A DNA stretch of 64,000 nt. Origin: Pseudoalteromonas sp. P1-9 (GTDB lineage: Bacteria > Pseudomonadota > Gammaproteobacteria > Enterobacterales > Alteromonadaceae). Each line of letters begins with the position of its first letter. Within the stretch, counting starts at the first letter, position 1. A model generated the notes under the pieces. The model saw only the letters and a program-made list of their open reading frames with translations, searched no databases and was not told the origin of the DNA. The stretch is taken from assembly GCF_001399975.1 (NCBI RefSeq), contig NZ_LKBD01000011.1, forward strand, positions 1 to 64,000, written 5' to 3'. A program made the translations under genes and the position numbers. Of this stretch, positions 31,608 to 41,268 are shown piece after piece.

Positions 31608-33851
31608 TTAAAATTGATAACGCAGATTTACGCCATATTGACGGCCTTCGGCTTTAAAATCTTCGAGCATGCCTAAAAATGAGCTCAGGTCGAACTTTAA
31701 GTGACTGTACTCTTCATCTGTTAGGTTTTTACCCCACAGATTAACATGCCAATTTGCGATGCGATACGATACGTTTGCATGCCATAACAATACATCATCC
31801 TGCATCGCAAACGCATTCATGTTCTGGTCAAAGTAATATTCCGACTGGTAATCGTTGCCGATGCCAAACGTAAGTTCGCTTTTATCAAAGTTAATACGGT
31901 AATTTACGTTGCTTGAAATATTCCATTCTGATGTAAAGGGTAAACGGTTATCGGTAAGCTGATTACCAAGTGGGTCGGTATATTCGTCAAATTCTGCATG
32001 AGGCAAGTAACCAATATTAAGCACGATATCTAAATCGCTGCCGACAAACCACGTATTTTCAACTTCCACACCATAGATTGTTGATGAAGCGACATTTTCT
32101 AATAGCTGTAACGGTGGCGCATTAGGAGTAGCACTTGCCTGATTCATAAACACTTGCTGATCTTGATAATCATAATGGAACGCTGCTGCTGAGATTTTCC
32201 ACGTATTATCAAATAACTCTGTACGCAGGCCCAATTCATTCGCAATCAAATATTCAGGACCATATGCAGCTAGCTTTGCCTGCTCTTCGGTGGCAATAAA
32301 GCCGCCATAGTATCCGCCGCTTTTATAACCATTGGAAAGTGAATAATAAAATTGTGTGTCGTTTAATGTTTGATAATTAAGCGCTAACTTTCCTGATAAC
32401 TGCTCATCGCTTTCATCACCAGACACGCTATAGTAATCAATTGTTTGGCCAAGCAAATCACTTGGGTCGAGCACAAGGTTTAAATCGCTATCGGATTCAT
32501 ATTTAACCGTTTCATCGGTATAGCGCGTGCCAAGCACCACGGTAAATTGCGAATTGACTTGCCAATCAAACTGGGCAAACAAGGCTGCAGATTCAACGTT
32601 AATGGTATTATCATAAAAGAAGGTCGTCGTTAAACTAGGATCAAGCACGCCACGTAGGTCACGCAGAATGTCATTGAAGTTATTTTGTTTAATGTCTTCA
32701 TGTAAGTAAAATAAGCCCACCATTAGATGCCCAACATCTAACTTTGACGATACGCGAATTTCCTGACTAAAAGCATCATCTTTAGTACCCAAATGGCCTT
32801 CACATAGCTGGGCTGGACTTCCGTCACAATTAAAACCATGATCGCGGTTGAGGGAATTATATGCTGTAATGCTAGTGAGTTGAGTTACATCGTTAAATTG
32901 GTAATTAAGTTTTAGCGACGCACCTATATTTTCCGTATCGTGTTCTTGCTCATTATTCACCATAACATCGAAAAAATTTTCACTGCCATCGTTAAAACCA
33001 AACGCATCAAAGCAGCTATTTGAGCCAAGTTCGTCTTTACTACACAAAGAACCATCGGCAGGATTTTTAAATATGCCAATAGAACCAACTGGATTTACTC
33101 GGCCATCCCAGTCATTGCCATTGATTTTGAACAGCATATCGAAGTTATCCCATTGCCCATAAACAGCAATACGATAATCGGTTTGCACCATATTCGCTTG
33201 TTCTGATTCAGGAAGTAAGTTATTGGTAGAATAATCATATTCTTTTGAGCTCACCGCTACTCGCGCCGCGATTGAATCGCTTAACGGAAGATTCGCCACA
33301 CCTTCAAGCAAACCAAAGTTTAGATTACCTCGCCCTACTTTTATGTAGCCATCTAAATTATTTAGCTCGGGCAACTTGTTACGCACTAATATTGCCCCAC
33401 CGGTACTATTGCGGCCAAATAAGGTACCTTGCGGTCCGCGCAGCACTTCTACGCTTTCGATATCAAATAAGTTAACTAATTGATTATTGGCAGCACCAAC
33501 TGATACGTCATCTTGATAAATCGCAATAGGCGATGTATTTGATGTGTTGTAATCAATTAGGCCAACGCCACGGATATTCACCGCGGGCGTTGTACCCTCT
33601 GCGGCATTTTGGGAAATTTTAACGTTTGGAATTAAATGACCGATAGCGGTGATGTCTTTTAACTGTTCCGCATTAATTTGCTCACCATCTATTCTCGATA
33701 AGGTTACACTTACTTGTTTAATCGGTTGTGCACGTTTTGTAGCATAGACCTCAATCACCTCCATATCAGTTTTAGTAGATTGAGCAAACGAAGGGGCGCA
33801 GGCAAGCGCGCAGGCAACATAAAGTAAGCGTAGTTTCATACGTGAGAGCAT
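31608..33851 (-). CDS. TonB-dependent outer-membrane receptor
   Basis: The 747-residue protein has a signal peptide (LRLLYVACALACAPSFAQ), a TonB-box-like DMEVIEVYA, and a plug domain with IRGVGLIDYNTSNTSPIAIY and VEVLRGPQGTLFGRNSTGGA. The beta-barrel ends in aromatic GVNLRYQF, as expected for outer-membrane insertion. It resembles the large generic TonB-dependent receptor group without clear siderophore features. The substrate cannot be read from sequence. An alternative ATG four codons downstream exists. Its operon partner is the hybrid kinase. Confidence 0.9.
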   Translation of the reverse strand: MLSRMKLRLLYVACALACAPSFAQSTKTDMEVIEVYATKRAQPIKQVSVTLSRIDGEQINAEQLKDITAIGHLIPNVKISQNAAEGTTPAVNIRGVGLIDYNTSNTSPIAIYQDDVSVGAANNQLVNLFDIESVEVLRGPQGTLFGRNSTGGAILVRNKLPELNNLDGYIKVGRGNLNFGLLEGVANLPLSDSIAARVAVSSKEYDYSTNNLLPESEQANMVQTDYRIAVYGQWDNFDMLFKINGNDWDGRVNPVGSIGIFKNPADGSLCSKDELGSNSCFDAFGFNDGSENFFDVMVNNEQEHDTENIGASLKLNYQFNDVTQLTSITAYNSLNRDHGFNCDGSPAQLCEGHLGTKDDAFSQEIRVSSKLDVGHLMVGLFYLHEDIKQNNFNDILRDLRGVLDPSLTTTFFYDNTINVESAALFAQFDWQVNSQFTVVLGTRYTDETVKYESDSDLNLVLDPSDLLGQTIDYYSVSGDESDEQLSGKLALNYQTLNDTQFYYSLSNGYKSGGYYGGFIATEEQAKLAAYGPEYLIANELGLRTELFDNTWKISAAAFHYDYQDQQVFMNQASATPNAPPLQLLENVASSTIYGVEVENTWFVGSDLDIVLNIGYLPHAEFDEYTDPLGNQLTDNRLPFTSEWNISSNVNYRINFDKSELTFGIGNDYQSEYYFDQNMNAFAMQDDVLLWHANVSYRIANWHVNLWGKNLTDEEYSHLKFDLSSFLGMLEDFKAEGRQYGVNLRYQF

Positions 33852-33911
33852 TCTTTTGTTAGTTATAAATGTAAGTATAATCAGTGAATTGCAAAGGTAC
33901 TAATTTTTTCG

Positions 33912-34184
33912 CTATTGTACCTCAAAGCCATTGAACTGTTTTGTTTGAATATAATCCCACGACACCTTTTCCACTTCAGCTTTACTTGGCCCTTGCTCTA
34001 AAAACTCAGTAAACTTAATGAGCTTTAAGTCTTGGCCAGTCGCTTCGACTTCTACTTCACCATTAGCAAGATTTTTTGCATAGCCACTAATGCCTAATTG
34101 CTCTGCAACTTGCTTGACTGACGCGCGATAAAAAACCCCTTGTACGCGCCCAGCGACAATAGCTTTTAAGGTTCGCTCTGACAT
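33912..34184 (-). CDS. acyP: acylphosphatase
   Basis: AcyP hydrolyses acyl phosphates such as acetyl phosphate and carbamoyl phosphate. The 90-residue protein has the signature GRVQGVFYRASVKQVAEQLGISGYAKNLANG with the catalytic Arg (FYR) and Asn (KNL) of the family. I choose the ATG at 34184; a GTG two codons upstream is possible. It follows the alpha/beta hydrolase gene by a short gap on the same strand. Confidence 0.92.
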   Translation of the reverse strand: MSERTLKAIVAGRVQGVFYRASVKQVAEQLGISGYAKNLANGEVEVEATGQDLKLIKFTEFLEQGPSKAEVEKVSWDYIQTKQFNGFEVQ

Positions 34185-34220
34185 ATCCACACCAATTTAA
34201 TAGCAACTGTTTAAACAAAC

Positions 34221-34832
34221 TTAGTCGGTCACTCTAGTATTGCCAAATTTTTCATAGTAATTCGCAAAACTGTCACCTTCAACAGCGTCAATACTTTGCA
34301 AAAGACAGGCTATTGCCTGCTCTCTTGCCGTGTGGTTGAACTGCAGCGAATCTGGATTTACAAAACCATGGCGATATGGCGCGCGATAAAGAGAAAGCGC
34401 AGTTTTTGGCAACAACGCATCAATTATTTGGTTTTGGTCAAAATGCGCTTCGTAATGCGCAAACACAATATGCCAAGGCACCGCAGGCTGCACTTCTAGA
34501 TAGTGTCGGATCTGCCCCGGGTAATAAGCTATCGCTTTTTTAAGTGACGGCAGCAAGTGTTGTCCCGCCCAGACTGCCGCGCCGCCAGCACTGAAACCAA
34601 GGGCGATGTCAATTTCACCCGCATTTTTCAAACTCTTTAAGCGTAACAGATAGTTATCCATACCACCTGATTGTAAAAAATACTGATAGGCGTCTGATTC
34701 ATTCGCAAATGCTGGGGGGTTATGCTCGTACGGGGAAAGAGACGTAACTGAATGATGTGACGCTAAGCATTCACAAAGTGCCAAATGTGATGGGGTTTCA
34801 CCAAAAATATCTGTGGCAATAAGAATCTTCAT
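34221..34832 (-). CDS. alpha/beta hydrolase, dienelactone-hydrolase-like
   Basis: The 203-residue protein has a nucleophile elbow GFSAGGAAVWAG (Ser nucleophile), an acidic candidate near HYEAHFD, and a C-terminal catalytic His in YRHGFVNPDS. The start MKILIATDIFG resembles the dienelactone hydrolase group. The substrate is unknown. It lies 30 bp upstream of acyP on the same strand. Confidence 0.7.
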   Translation of the reverse strand: MKILIATDIFGETPSHLALCECLASHHSVTSLSPYEHNPPAFANESDAYQYFLQSGGMDNYLLRLKSLKNAGEIDIALGFSAGGAAVWAGQHLLPSLKKAIAYYPGQIRHYLEVQPAVPWHIVFAHYEAHFDQNQIIDALLPKTALSLYRAPYRHGFVNPDSLQFNHTAREQAIACLLQSIDAVEGDSFANYYEKFGNTRVTD

Positions 34833-34928
34833 AGCAATTGTCGATTAGCAAAAGCGTATTCTACTTGTAAGCACCTACGAGGTTAACTAAAATAACGACC
34901 TTTTTTATCTGCAACAACCGGAGCCATT

Positions 34929-36119
34929 ATGTCTGGGGTTATTTATCTTCAACCAGGGCGTGAAAAATCGTTAAAGCGCAAACACCCTTGGATTTTTTCT
35001 AAAGCCATTAAAAAAGTTAAGGGCAACCCGGGCTTAGGTGACACCGTTAGCGTTTACGATGCAGATGGTAAATTTTTAGCAATTGCTGCTTACAGTCCGC
35101 AGTCACAAATTCGCGCACGTGTTTGGTCGTTTGATGAAAACACCATTGTTGATACAGACTTTTTCTATAACCGATTAAAGCAAGCCCTTAGTTTACGCGA
35201 TTATGTAATTGAAGAAGGCGGCCTAACCGGTTTTAGATTATGTGCAGCAGAATCAGACCGCCTACCGGGCATCACCATTGACAAGTTTGATAACTACTTA
35301 GTGTGCCAGTTACTAAGTGCCGGTGCCGAACGCCATAAAGGCGAATTAGTACAAGCACTAATTAGATTATTCCCGGGTTTCAACGTATATGAACGTTCAG
35401 ACGTTGATGTACGCAAAAAAGAAGGCTTGGAGCCAATTACTGGCGTATTACACGGCAGTGCACCAACCGAGCCGGTTAAGATAGTGGAAAATGGCTTAGC
35501 GTTGGAAGTGGATATTTTAGGCGGCCACAAAACCGGTTTTTACTTAGACCAACGCGATAGTCGTAATGCGCTGAGTCGTTTCTCGAAAGGTAAAACCGTA
35601 CTTAACTGCTTTAGCTATACAGGCACATTTAGTCTGTACGCATTAAAAGCAGGCTGCGAAAAAGTGACTAATGTCGATGTATCGGAGAGTGCACTTGCCA
35701 TTGCCAAACGCAATGTCGAGCATAACAATCTTGATCTATCAAAAGTAGACTTTATCAAACAAGACGTTTTCAAATTACTGCGTGAATATCGTGAAAACGG
35801 CGTGAAGTTCGACACAATTGTGATGGATCCACCTAAGTTTGCAGACAGCAAAGCACAATTGACCGGTGCATGCCGTGGTTATAAAGATATCAATATGATT
35901 GCCATGCAAATTTTAAAACCAGGTGGCACGTTATTAACCTTCTCATGCTCTGGTTTAATGGAACAGAATTTATTCCAAAAAGTGGTTGCCGATGCGGCAT
36001 TAGATGCGGGCCGAGAGCTGCGTATCATGGAACGATTAAATCAAGCACCAGATCACCCAATTGCGGGGGAATACCCTGAAGGATTCTACCTTAAGGGCCT
36101 TATCTGTAAGGTATTATAA
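34929..36119 (+). CDS. rlmI: 23S rRNA m5C1962 methyltransferase (RlmI)
   Basis: The 396-residue protein has an N-terminal PUA domain ([20 protein letters not shown]), a linking domain ([20 protein letters not shown]) and a C-terminal Rossmann methyltransferase with [31 protein letters not shown] and FSCSGLM carrying the predicted catalytic Cys. This is the RlmI layout, which methylates C1962 of 23S rRNA in Escherichia coli. It is single-gene and followed by a strong terminator. Confidence 0.92.
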   Translation: MSGVIYLQPGREKSLKRKHPWIFSKAIKKVKGNPGLGDTVSVYDADGKFLAIAAYSPQSQIRARVWSFDENTIVDTDFFYNRLKQALSLRDYVIEEGGLTGFRLCAAESDRLPGITIDKFDNYLVCQLLSAGAERHKGELVQALIRLFPGFNVYERSDVDVRKKEGLEPITGVLHGSAPTEPVKIVENGLALEVDILGGHKTGFYLDQRDSRNALSRFSKGKTVLNCFSYTGTFSLYALKAGCEKVTNVDVSESALAIAKRNVEHNNLDLSKVDFIKQDVFKLLREYRENGVKFDTIVMDPPKFADSKAQLTGACRGYKDINMIAMQILKPGGTLLTFSCSGLMEQNLFQKVVADAALDAGRELRIMERLNQAPDHPIAGEYPEGFYLKGLICKVL

Positions 36120-36126
36120 AGACTTA

Positions 36127-36165
36127 AACTGTCAGATTCAGGTATTGTATCTGACAGTTCTTTTT
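36127..36165 (+). terminator. rho-independent terminator after rlmI
   Basis: AACTGTCAGAT and ATCTGACAGTT pair perfectly over 11 bp, with an 11-base loop and a following CTTTTT tract. Confidence 0.88.
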
Positions 36166-36176
36166 AAGCCGCAAAT

Positions 36177-36446
36177 TTAACAGCCATCGCAACCGCCACC
36201 GCCAGAACAATCACCACCACTTGAACCACTGCCACTACCGAGAAATCCACCGCCACCTATAAAGCTGGTCCCACTTTTAGAGCTGCTAAGATCAGATGAA
36301 AGAAGTGATGCTTTAATCAAAGTGGCAATAATCAATATCGCAAAAATAATCGGGCACACTATCGCTTGCAAGTTAGATTCAGATTGCACATCGGTAAAAT
36401 ACCCAGATGCGACTAGGCCTAGTACTATAATTATCCATGACCACAT
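36177..36446 (-). CDS. small two-helix membrane protein with Gly/Ser/Cys-rich tail
   Basis: The product has two hydrophobic segments (IIIVLGLVASGYF and AIVCPIIFAILIIATLI) followed by a Ser-rich linker and a flexible tail ending GSSGGDCSGGGGCDGC with three cysteines. I choose the second ATG (36446) because AAGGAT then lies about eight bases upstream; starting at 36452 would add two residues. I do not recognise the family. Gly-rich tails of this kind occur on several uncharacterised bacterial membrane proteins. The terminal cysteines could bind metal or form disulfides, which is inference. Confidence 0.6.
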   Translation of the reverse strand: MWSWIIIVLGLVASGYFTDVQSESNLQAIVCPIIFAILIIATLIKASLLSSDLSSSKSGTSFIGGGGFLGSGSGSSGGDCSGGGGCDGC

Positions 36447-36543
36447 ACACATATCCTTTTTGCTAAAATCACAACTACGTTGCCGCCTTTAGCGCTTTAT
36501 GCCAACACTAAATTCTTTATATTCAATGAAGTAACGCTAAGGT

Positions 36544-36811
36544 CTAGGGTCTGTTGACCTTTCAAGTTCGTTTTTTCTGCAGTTTGATTGGGGTTTATAC
36601 AAGGCAGAGGCTGTGTGACATAGTTTTCTATGTGAGTCAGCCGATAACACAGTAGAAAACCCAATCAAGCGCTGCCGAATGGTTCTTTTGAGCACACTTT
36701 CCTCATTGTGGCTCGATATTCGCTTAGATTGCTAGGCTACACATCGAACGCCGCGATAAAAGTGCGCTCAAATAGAACAAAAATAGAACAACAAAGAGCA
36801 ATAGACCCTAG
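36544..36811. mobile_element. MITE-like non-coding element with 13-bp terminal inverted repeats
   Basis: The ends CTAGGGTCTGTTG (36544-36556) and CAATAGACCCTAG (36799-36811) are inverted repeats with one mismatch. The 268-bp interior has no convincing gene but has hairpins: GTTTTCTATGTG pairs with CACAGTAGAAAAC, with one bulge. A 20-bp block at 36642-36661 is identical to 51319-51338. No clear target-site duplication is visible. It looks like a non-autonomous element or intergenic repeat; no transposase is present in the window. Confidence 0.55.
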
Positions 36812-36846
36812 TATATAGCTAGTTTTATTTCAGGTAGATTTTGCCA

Positions 36847-36877
36847 TTAAAAAAGGAGCATCATGCTCCTTTTTTAA
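36847..36877. terminator. rho-independent terminator at the 3' end of the PilZ gene
   Basis: TTAAAAAAGGAGCA and TGCTCCTTTTTTAA form a perfect stem with a three-base loop (TCA). It overlaps the PilZ stop codon. Confidence 0.85.
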
Positions 36878-37170
36878 TTAATCTCCAATACTTCCAACCC
36901 CAGCAAATATTCTTGATCTTCTACTTCGCTGCAGCGCACCACAGTTGCTAGTGCATCAAGTGCCGGTACACTGTTATTGGTGGCATCGATACGTACTTTT
37001 ACTTGCGTACTTACCTCTAATGGCTCATCGATTTCAATTGCCATTCCCGTTGCACTTAAATCTCGGCATACCCCATCAATTTTACGGCCAGCTTCTGAGT
37101 CTAAAATTACTAGCTGTGCTTCGGCATTTACTAACATGCGAAAAAAATTACGCTTGTCTTCATACAACAT
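36874..37170 (-). CDS. single-domain PilZ protein (predicted c-di-GMP binding)
   Basis: The 98-residue protein has both c-di-GMP contacts of PilZ domains: RNFFR (R7 and R11, the RxxxR motif) and DLSATG at residues 37-42 (DxSxxG). The rest is the beta-barrel (VKVRIDATNNSVPALDALATVVRC, YLLGLEVLEIN). There is no fused output domain, so it is probably an adaptor. It lies 92 bp downstream of hrpA on the same strand. The target pathway is unknown. Confidence 0.85.
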   Translation of the reverse strand: MLYEDKRNFFRMLVNAEAQLVILDSEAGRKIDGVCRDLSATGMAIEIDEPLEVSTQVKVRIDATNNSVPALDALATVVRCSEVEDQEYLLGLEVLEIN

Positions 37171-37262
37171 TAGATTTCCCCTAAACTTCCTGTCGCAGGT
37201 TTATTATTACCACAGCAAATGCCGATTTCCAATAACAAAAAATTTACATTTGCTTGTGATAT

Positions 37263-40200
37263 TTATTCGCCACTACTCTCTTTAATTGCATTTTGTATGC
37301 GCTTCAACGAGATAGGATACGCTGTACCTAAATTCTGTGCAAACATTGAAATGCGCAGCTCTTCAATCATCCAGCGTACTTCTTCAAGTTTCTGTTTTTC
37401 ACTGTTTGAACGCGCTTTACCAAGTGCATCGCAAAGTAGCTTTTGTGCTTTTTCCACATCCAACATTTTAAGTTTATCTTGATGCGGGTCAATCGGCAGT
37501 TTTTCTAATCGTCGCTCAATGCCTTTTAAATAGCGGATCACATCTTTGATGCGCTTGGCGCCGTGACGGGTGACAAAGCCTTTAAAAATAAGCTGTGATA
37601 ACTGTTCCTTGATATCACCTTGCGCCAAGATCATAGTGAGATCGGTTTTACCTTTAAGCTTTTTATTCAAGCCACTAACTAGGCTAAGTGCCGCTTCAAC
37701 ATCGAGTGCAATAGCAACAACTGCATCACCCAACTCACCACGAATGGTTTCTTTAACCTCGGCAAACGATTGCTCATCGCGTACAGCGCTGCTCGCAGCC
37801 AAAATGTCATCAACTGCGGCTGCAATACAATCGTCAATCAGCTCGTTAATTTTACCAAACGGATTAAAATAAAGGCCTAACTTCGCCTTATTTGGCAGTT
37901 TTTGCTGTAAATACTTAATCGGTGATGGAATGTTTAATAACACTAAACGGCGTAAGCCTTTTAAGTGTGCACTATCTGCTTTGTCTTTAGCATCAAACAA
38001 TTTAATGCTTGTGGACTTTCCTTCATCTACTAAAGCTGGATACGCCTTAACCTCGTACTGACCTTGTTTTTGTACGTAAGATGCCGGTAATTCACCAAAT
38101 GACCATTCAATTAAGTCACTTTGTTCTATACCTTTTTCAGCCACTTTGGCAAGATTGTCACTTACTTTACCTTTCAGTTTTTCTTTAAGTTCAGTTAAGT
38201 CGAAACCACTTGCAAGCAATTTATTTTTATCATCTCTAATAGCAAACTGAAGTTTCAAATGACTTGGCAACGCAGAATAATCCCACTCTTGCGCTTTAAT
38301 CGTGATACCAGACATACGTAATAATTGCTTACTGATTGCTTCAATAAAACTGCCCTGCATTGGCTCAAGTGACGCCATTACGGCATCAGCGTAATTGGGC
38401 GCTGGCACAAAATTACGACGTGTTGTTTTCGGTAACGATTTGATTAAGGCGGTGATAAGCTCATGACGAAACGCCGGAATATGCCAATCAAAACCTGTAT
38501 CTTCCACTTGGTTTAACAGTGCTAATGGCACTTGCACCACGACACCATCCAATGCTTGTCCCGGTTCAAAATGATACTCTAACGGAAAGAACAAATTACC
38601 TTGCTGCCAAACGTCCGGGTAATTGTCTTTACTAATATGAGCCGCATCATGTTGCATTAACGCCGCTTTATCCATATGCAGGTATTTTGGCTCGGTTTTT
38701 TTTTTGCTCTTCCACCAAGTATTAAACTCAACGCGACTGGTGATGTTATCTGGCAATCGTTGATGGTAAAAGTCCATCAAGGTTTCTTCATCGACTAAAA
38801 TATCGCGACGACGTGCTTTGTGCTCAAGATCTTGGACTTCATCAATCAGCTTTTGATTAAAGTTTAAAAAGCTTTCACTTTGACCAAGCTGTTGTTCAAC
38901 CAACGCACTGCGAATAAAAATTTCACGGCTTAACTTGGCGTCTATTTTATTAAATTGCACGCTTTTGCGTGACACAATGGTTAAGCCATAAAGGGTTTGC
39001 TGTTCAAACGCCATTACCGCGCCCGCTTTCTTTTGCCAGTGCGGTTCACTGTAACTACGATTCACTAAATGCTGTGCAAGTGGCGCTACCCATGCAAGAT
39101 CTATCTTGGCATTAATACGGGCAAATAGTTTACTGGTTTCAACAAGCTCTGCAGCCACCAACCATTTCGGTGATTTTTTGAAAAGACCTGAGCCTGGGAA
39201 TACAAAGAACTTACTTTGACGCGCACCTATGTATTGCTGATTTTCATCTTTCATACCAATATGGCTGAGCATACCTGCCAAAATTGACTTATGAATTGCT
39301 TCGTAATCGCTCGGGTTTTGGTTAATTTTAAAGCCCATTTCTTCGCATGTTGATACCAATTGATAAACAATATCTTGCCATTCACGCACACGCATATAAG
39401 CAAAGAATTCGTTTTGGCAAAGCTTTCTAAATTGGCTGCGCGACAACGCTTGTTGTTGCTCTTCTAAATAACGCCATAACTTTAAAAAGCCGATAAAATC
39501 AGAATCTTTGTCCGCAAAGCGGCTATGGCTTTCTTGTGCTTTGGCTTTTTTATCTTGCGGAAATTCTCGTGGGTCTTGAATCGATAACGCCGCCACAATC
39601 ACAATCGCTTCGAACATGGTGTCGAAATCTTTCGCTGCGTGCACAATTTTTGCTAACCGTGGGTCTACTGGTAAGCGGCTTAATTCGCGCCCTGCTTTAG
39701 TAAGCTTATAATCTTTCTTTCGTGTAACCGGTGTAATTGCCTGAATTTCTTCGAGTAAGCGAAGACCATCAGTAATATTACGGTTATCTGGTGCTTGCAC
39801 AAATGGGAATTTCGCAATATCGCCTAAGCCAAGTGCCAACATTTGCAAAATAACTGACGCTAAATTTGTTCTTAAAATTTCTGGGTCGGTAAATTCAGGG
39901 CGGCCCAAAAAGTCTTCTTCTGAATAAAGGCGAATACAAATACCTTCCGCCACACGACCACATCGCCCTTTACGCTGATTGGCACTGGCCTGCGAAATTG
40001 CTTCAATTGGTAAGCGTTGAACCTTAGTACGGTAGCTATATCGGCTAATGCGTGCCGTACCAGGATCAATAACATAACGAATACCAGGAACCGTAAGTGA
40101 CGTTTCAGCAACGTTAGTAGACAATACAATGCGACGGCCAGAGTGCGAGGCAAAAATACGGTTTTGTTCAGCATTTGAAAGGCGTGCATAAAGTGGCAGC

Positions 40201-41156
40201 ACTTCGGTATTTGCAAGGCCACGTTTTGCAAGTGCATCGGCAGTATCGCGAATTTCACGCTCACCATTCATAAAAATAAGAATATCGCCCGGCCCAGCTT
40301 GCATTAGCTCATCAACCGCATCAAAAATACCTTGCAGTTGATCGCCCTCTGCTTCCATCTCTGTTTTGTCGATTTCCGTTAACGGACGATAACGTACCTC
40401 AACTGGGTAAGTGCGGCCCGATACTTCAATAATCGGCGCATTGTTAAAATGCTTCGAAAATCGCTCGGGATCGATGGTTGCCGAGGTGATAATCAGTTTT
40501 AAATCGGGGCGTTTGGGTAACAGGTTTTTCAAATAACCTAAAATAAAGTCGATATTTAAACTACGTTCGTGCGCTTCATCGATAATGATGGTGTCGTACT
40601 GGTTTAAAAATCTATCTTGTTGAATTTCCGCGAGCAACACACCATCAGTCATCAGCTTCAAATAACTTGAGTTAGAAACTTGATCACTAAAGCGAATTTT
40701 AAAACCCACTTTATCACCTATAGTGGTGCCAATTTCCTCAGCAACACGCGCTGCAACACTGCGCGCCGCTAATCGGCGTGGTTGGGTGTGGCCAATTAAA
40801 CCTGCAACACCTCGGCCAAGCTCTAAACAAATTTTTGGTAACTGAGTGGTTTTACCTGAACCAGTTTCACCCGCGACAATCACCACCTGATTTTCGCTAA
40901 TGGCTTTTTTAATGTCGTCTTTTTTCTGACTAACCGGTAGGTTTCCTGGATAACTCACCTTTGGCAGTTGCTTTAAACGTAACTCCCTCAGCTCGATGCT
41001 TTTTTCAATGTCTTTTGTAATTGTGGTAAGCACCTTCACCTGTTTTGCTTCATCATTTATTTTTTTCACACCATCGAGGCGACGTTTGAAGAAAAACTGA
41101 TCTTTCTTAAGACAATTTTTTAAGAGTGAATAGAGCTGCTGTTGTGGATTAGCCAT
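37263..41156 (-). CDS. hrpA: ATP-dependent RNA helicase HrpA (DEAH box)
   Basis: The 1297-residue protein is a full-length DEAH-box helicase: VAGETGSGKTTQLPK, TQPRRLAARSVA, DEAHERSLNIDF, ITSATIDPERF, STNVAETSLTVPGI and QRKGRCGRV, followed by HA2/OB domains and the long HrpA C-terminal region. HrpA resolves stalled or collided ribosomes and processes fimbrial mRNA in Escherichia coli. The start is set at the ATG at 41156 (MANPQQQLYSLLKN); the 23 additional upstream residues include a terminator region and are not credible. Confidence 0.93.
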   Translation of the reverse strand: MANPQQQLYSLLKNCLKKDQFFFKRRLDGVKKINDEAKQVKVLTTITKDIEKSIELRELRLKQLPKVSYPGNLPVSQKKDDIKKAISENQVVIVAGETGSGKTTQLPKICLELGRGVAGLIGHTQPRRLAARSVAARVAEEIGTTIGDKVGFKIRFSDQVSNSSYLKLMTDGVLLAEIQQDRFLNQYDTIIIDEAHERSLNIDFILGYLKNLLPKRPDLKLIITSATIDPERFSKHFNNAPIIEVSGRTYPVEVRYRPLTEIDKTEMEAEGDQLQGIFDAVDELMQAGPGDILIFMNGEREIRDTADALAKRGLANTEVLPLYARLSNAEQNRIFASHSGRRIVLSTNVAETSLTVPGIRYVIDPGTARISRYSYRTKVQRLPIEAISQASANQRKGRCGRVAEGICIRLYSEEDFLGRPEFTDPEILRTNLASVILQMLALGLGDIAKFPFVQAPDNRNITDGLRLLEEIQAITPVTRKKDYKLTKAGRELSRLPVDPRLAKIVHAAKDFDTMFEAIVIVAALSIQDPREFPQDKKAKAQESHSRFADKDSDFIGFLKLWRYLEEQQQALSRSQFRKLCQNEFFAYMRVREWQDIVYQLVSTCEEMGFKINQNPSDYEAIHKSILAGMLSHIGMKDENQQYIGARQSKFFVFPGSGLFKKSPKWLVAAELVETSKLFARINAKIDLAWVAPLAQHLVNRSYSEPHWQKKAGAVMAFEQQTLYGLTIVSRKSVQFNKIDAKLSREIFIRSALVEQQLGQSESFLNFNQKLIDEVQDLEHKARRRDILVDEETLMDFYHQRLPDNITSRVEFNTWWKSKKKTEPKYLHMDKAALMQHDAAHISKDNYPDVWQQGNLFFPLEYHFEPGQALDGVVVQVPLALLNQVEDTGFDWHIPAFRHELITALIKSLPKTTRRNFVPAPNYADAVMASLEPMQGSFIEAISKQLLRMSGITIKAQEWDYSALPSHLKLQFAIRDDKNKLLASGFDLTELKEKLKGKVSDNLAKVAEKGIEQSDLIEWSFGELPASYVQKQGQYEVKAYPALVDEGKSTSIKLFDAKDKADSAHLKGLRRLVLLNIPSPIKYLQQKLPNKAKLGLYFNPFGKINELIDDCIAAAVDDILAASSAVRDEQSFAEVKETIRGELGDAVVAIALDVEAALSLVSGLNKKLKGKTDLTMILAQGDIKEQLSQLIFKGFVTRHGAKRIKDVIRYLKGIERRLEKLPIDPHQDKLKMLDVEKAQKLLCDALGKARSNSEKQKLEEVRWMIEELRISMFAQNLGTAYPISLKRIQNAIKESSGE

Positions 41157-41209
41157 AGATAGAATAAAGCGGAATTTCAAAAGGCCAATAATAACAAATT
41201 GATTGTCAT

Positions 41210-41242
41210 AAAATAAGGGAAGCATTGCGCTTCCCTTATTTT
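41210..41242. terminator. rho-independent terminator of the isoaspartyl peptidase gene
   Basis: AAAATAAGGGAAGC and GCTTCCCTTATTTT form a perfect 14-bp stem with a five-base loop. It lies between the peptidase gene and hrpA on the minus strand. Confidence 0.9.
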
Positions 41243-41268
41243 AATTTTATTCAACGAAAAAATCGCCG

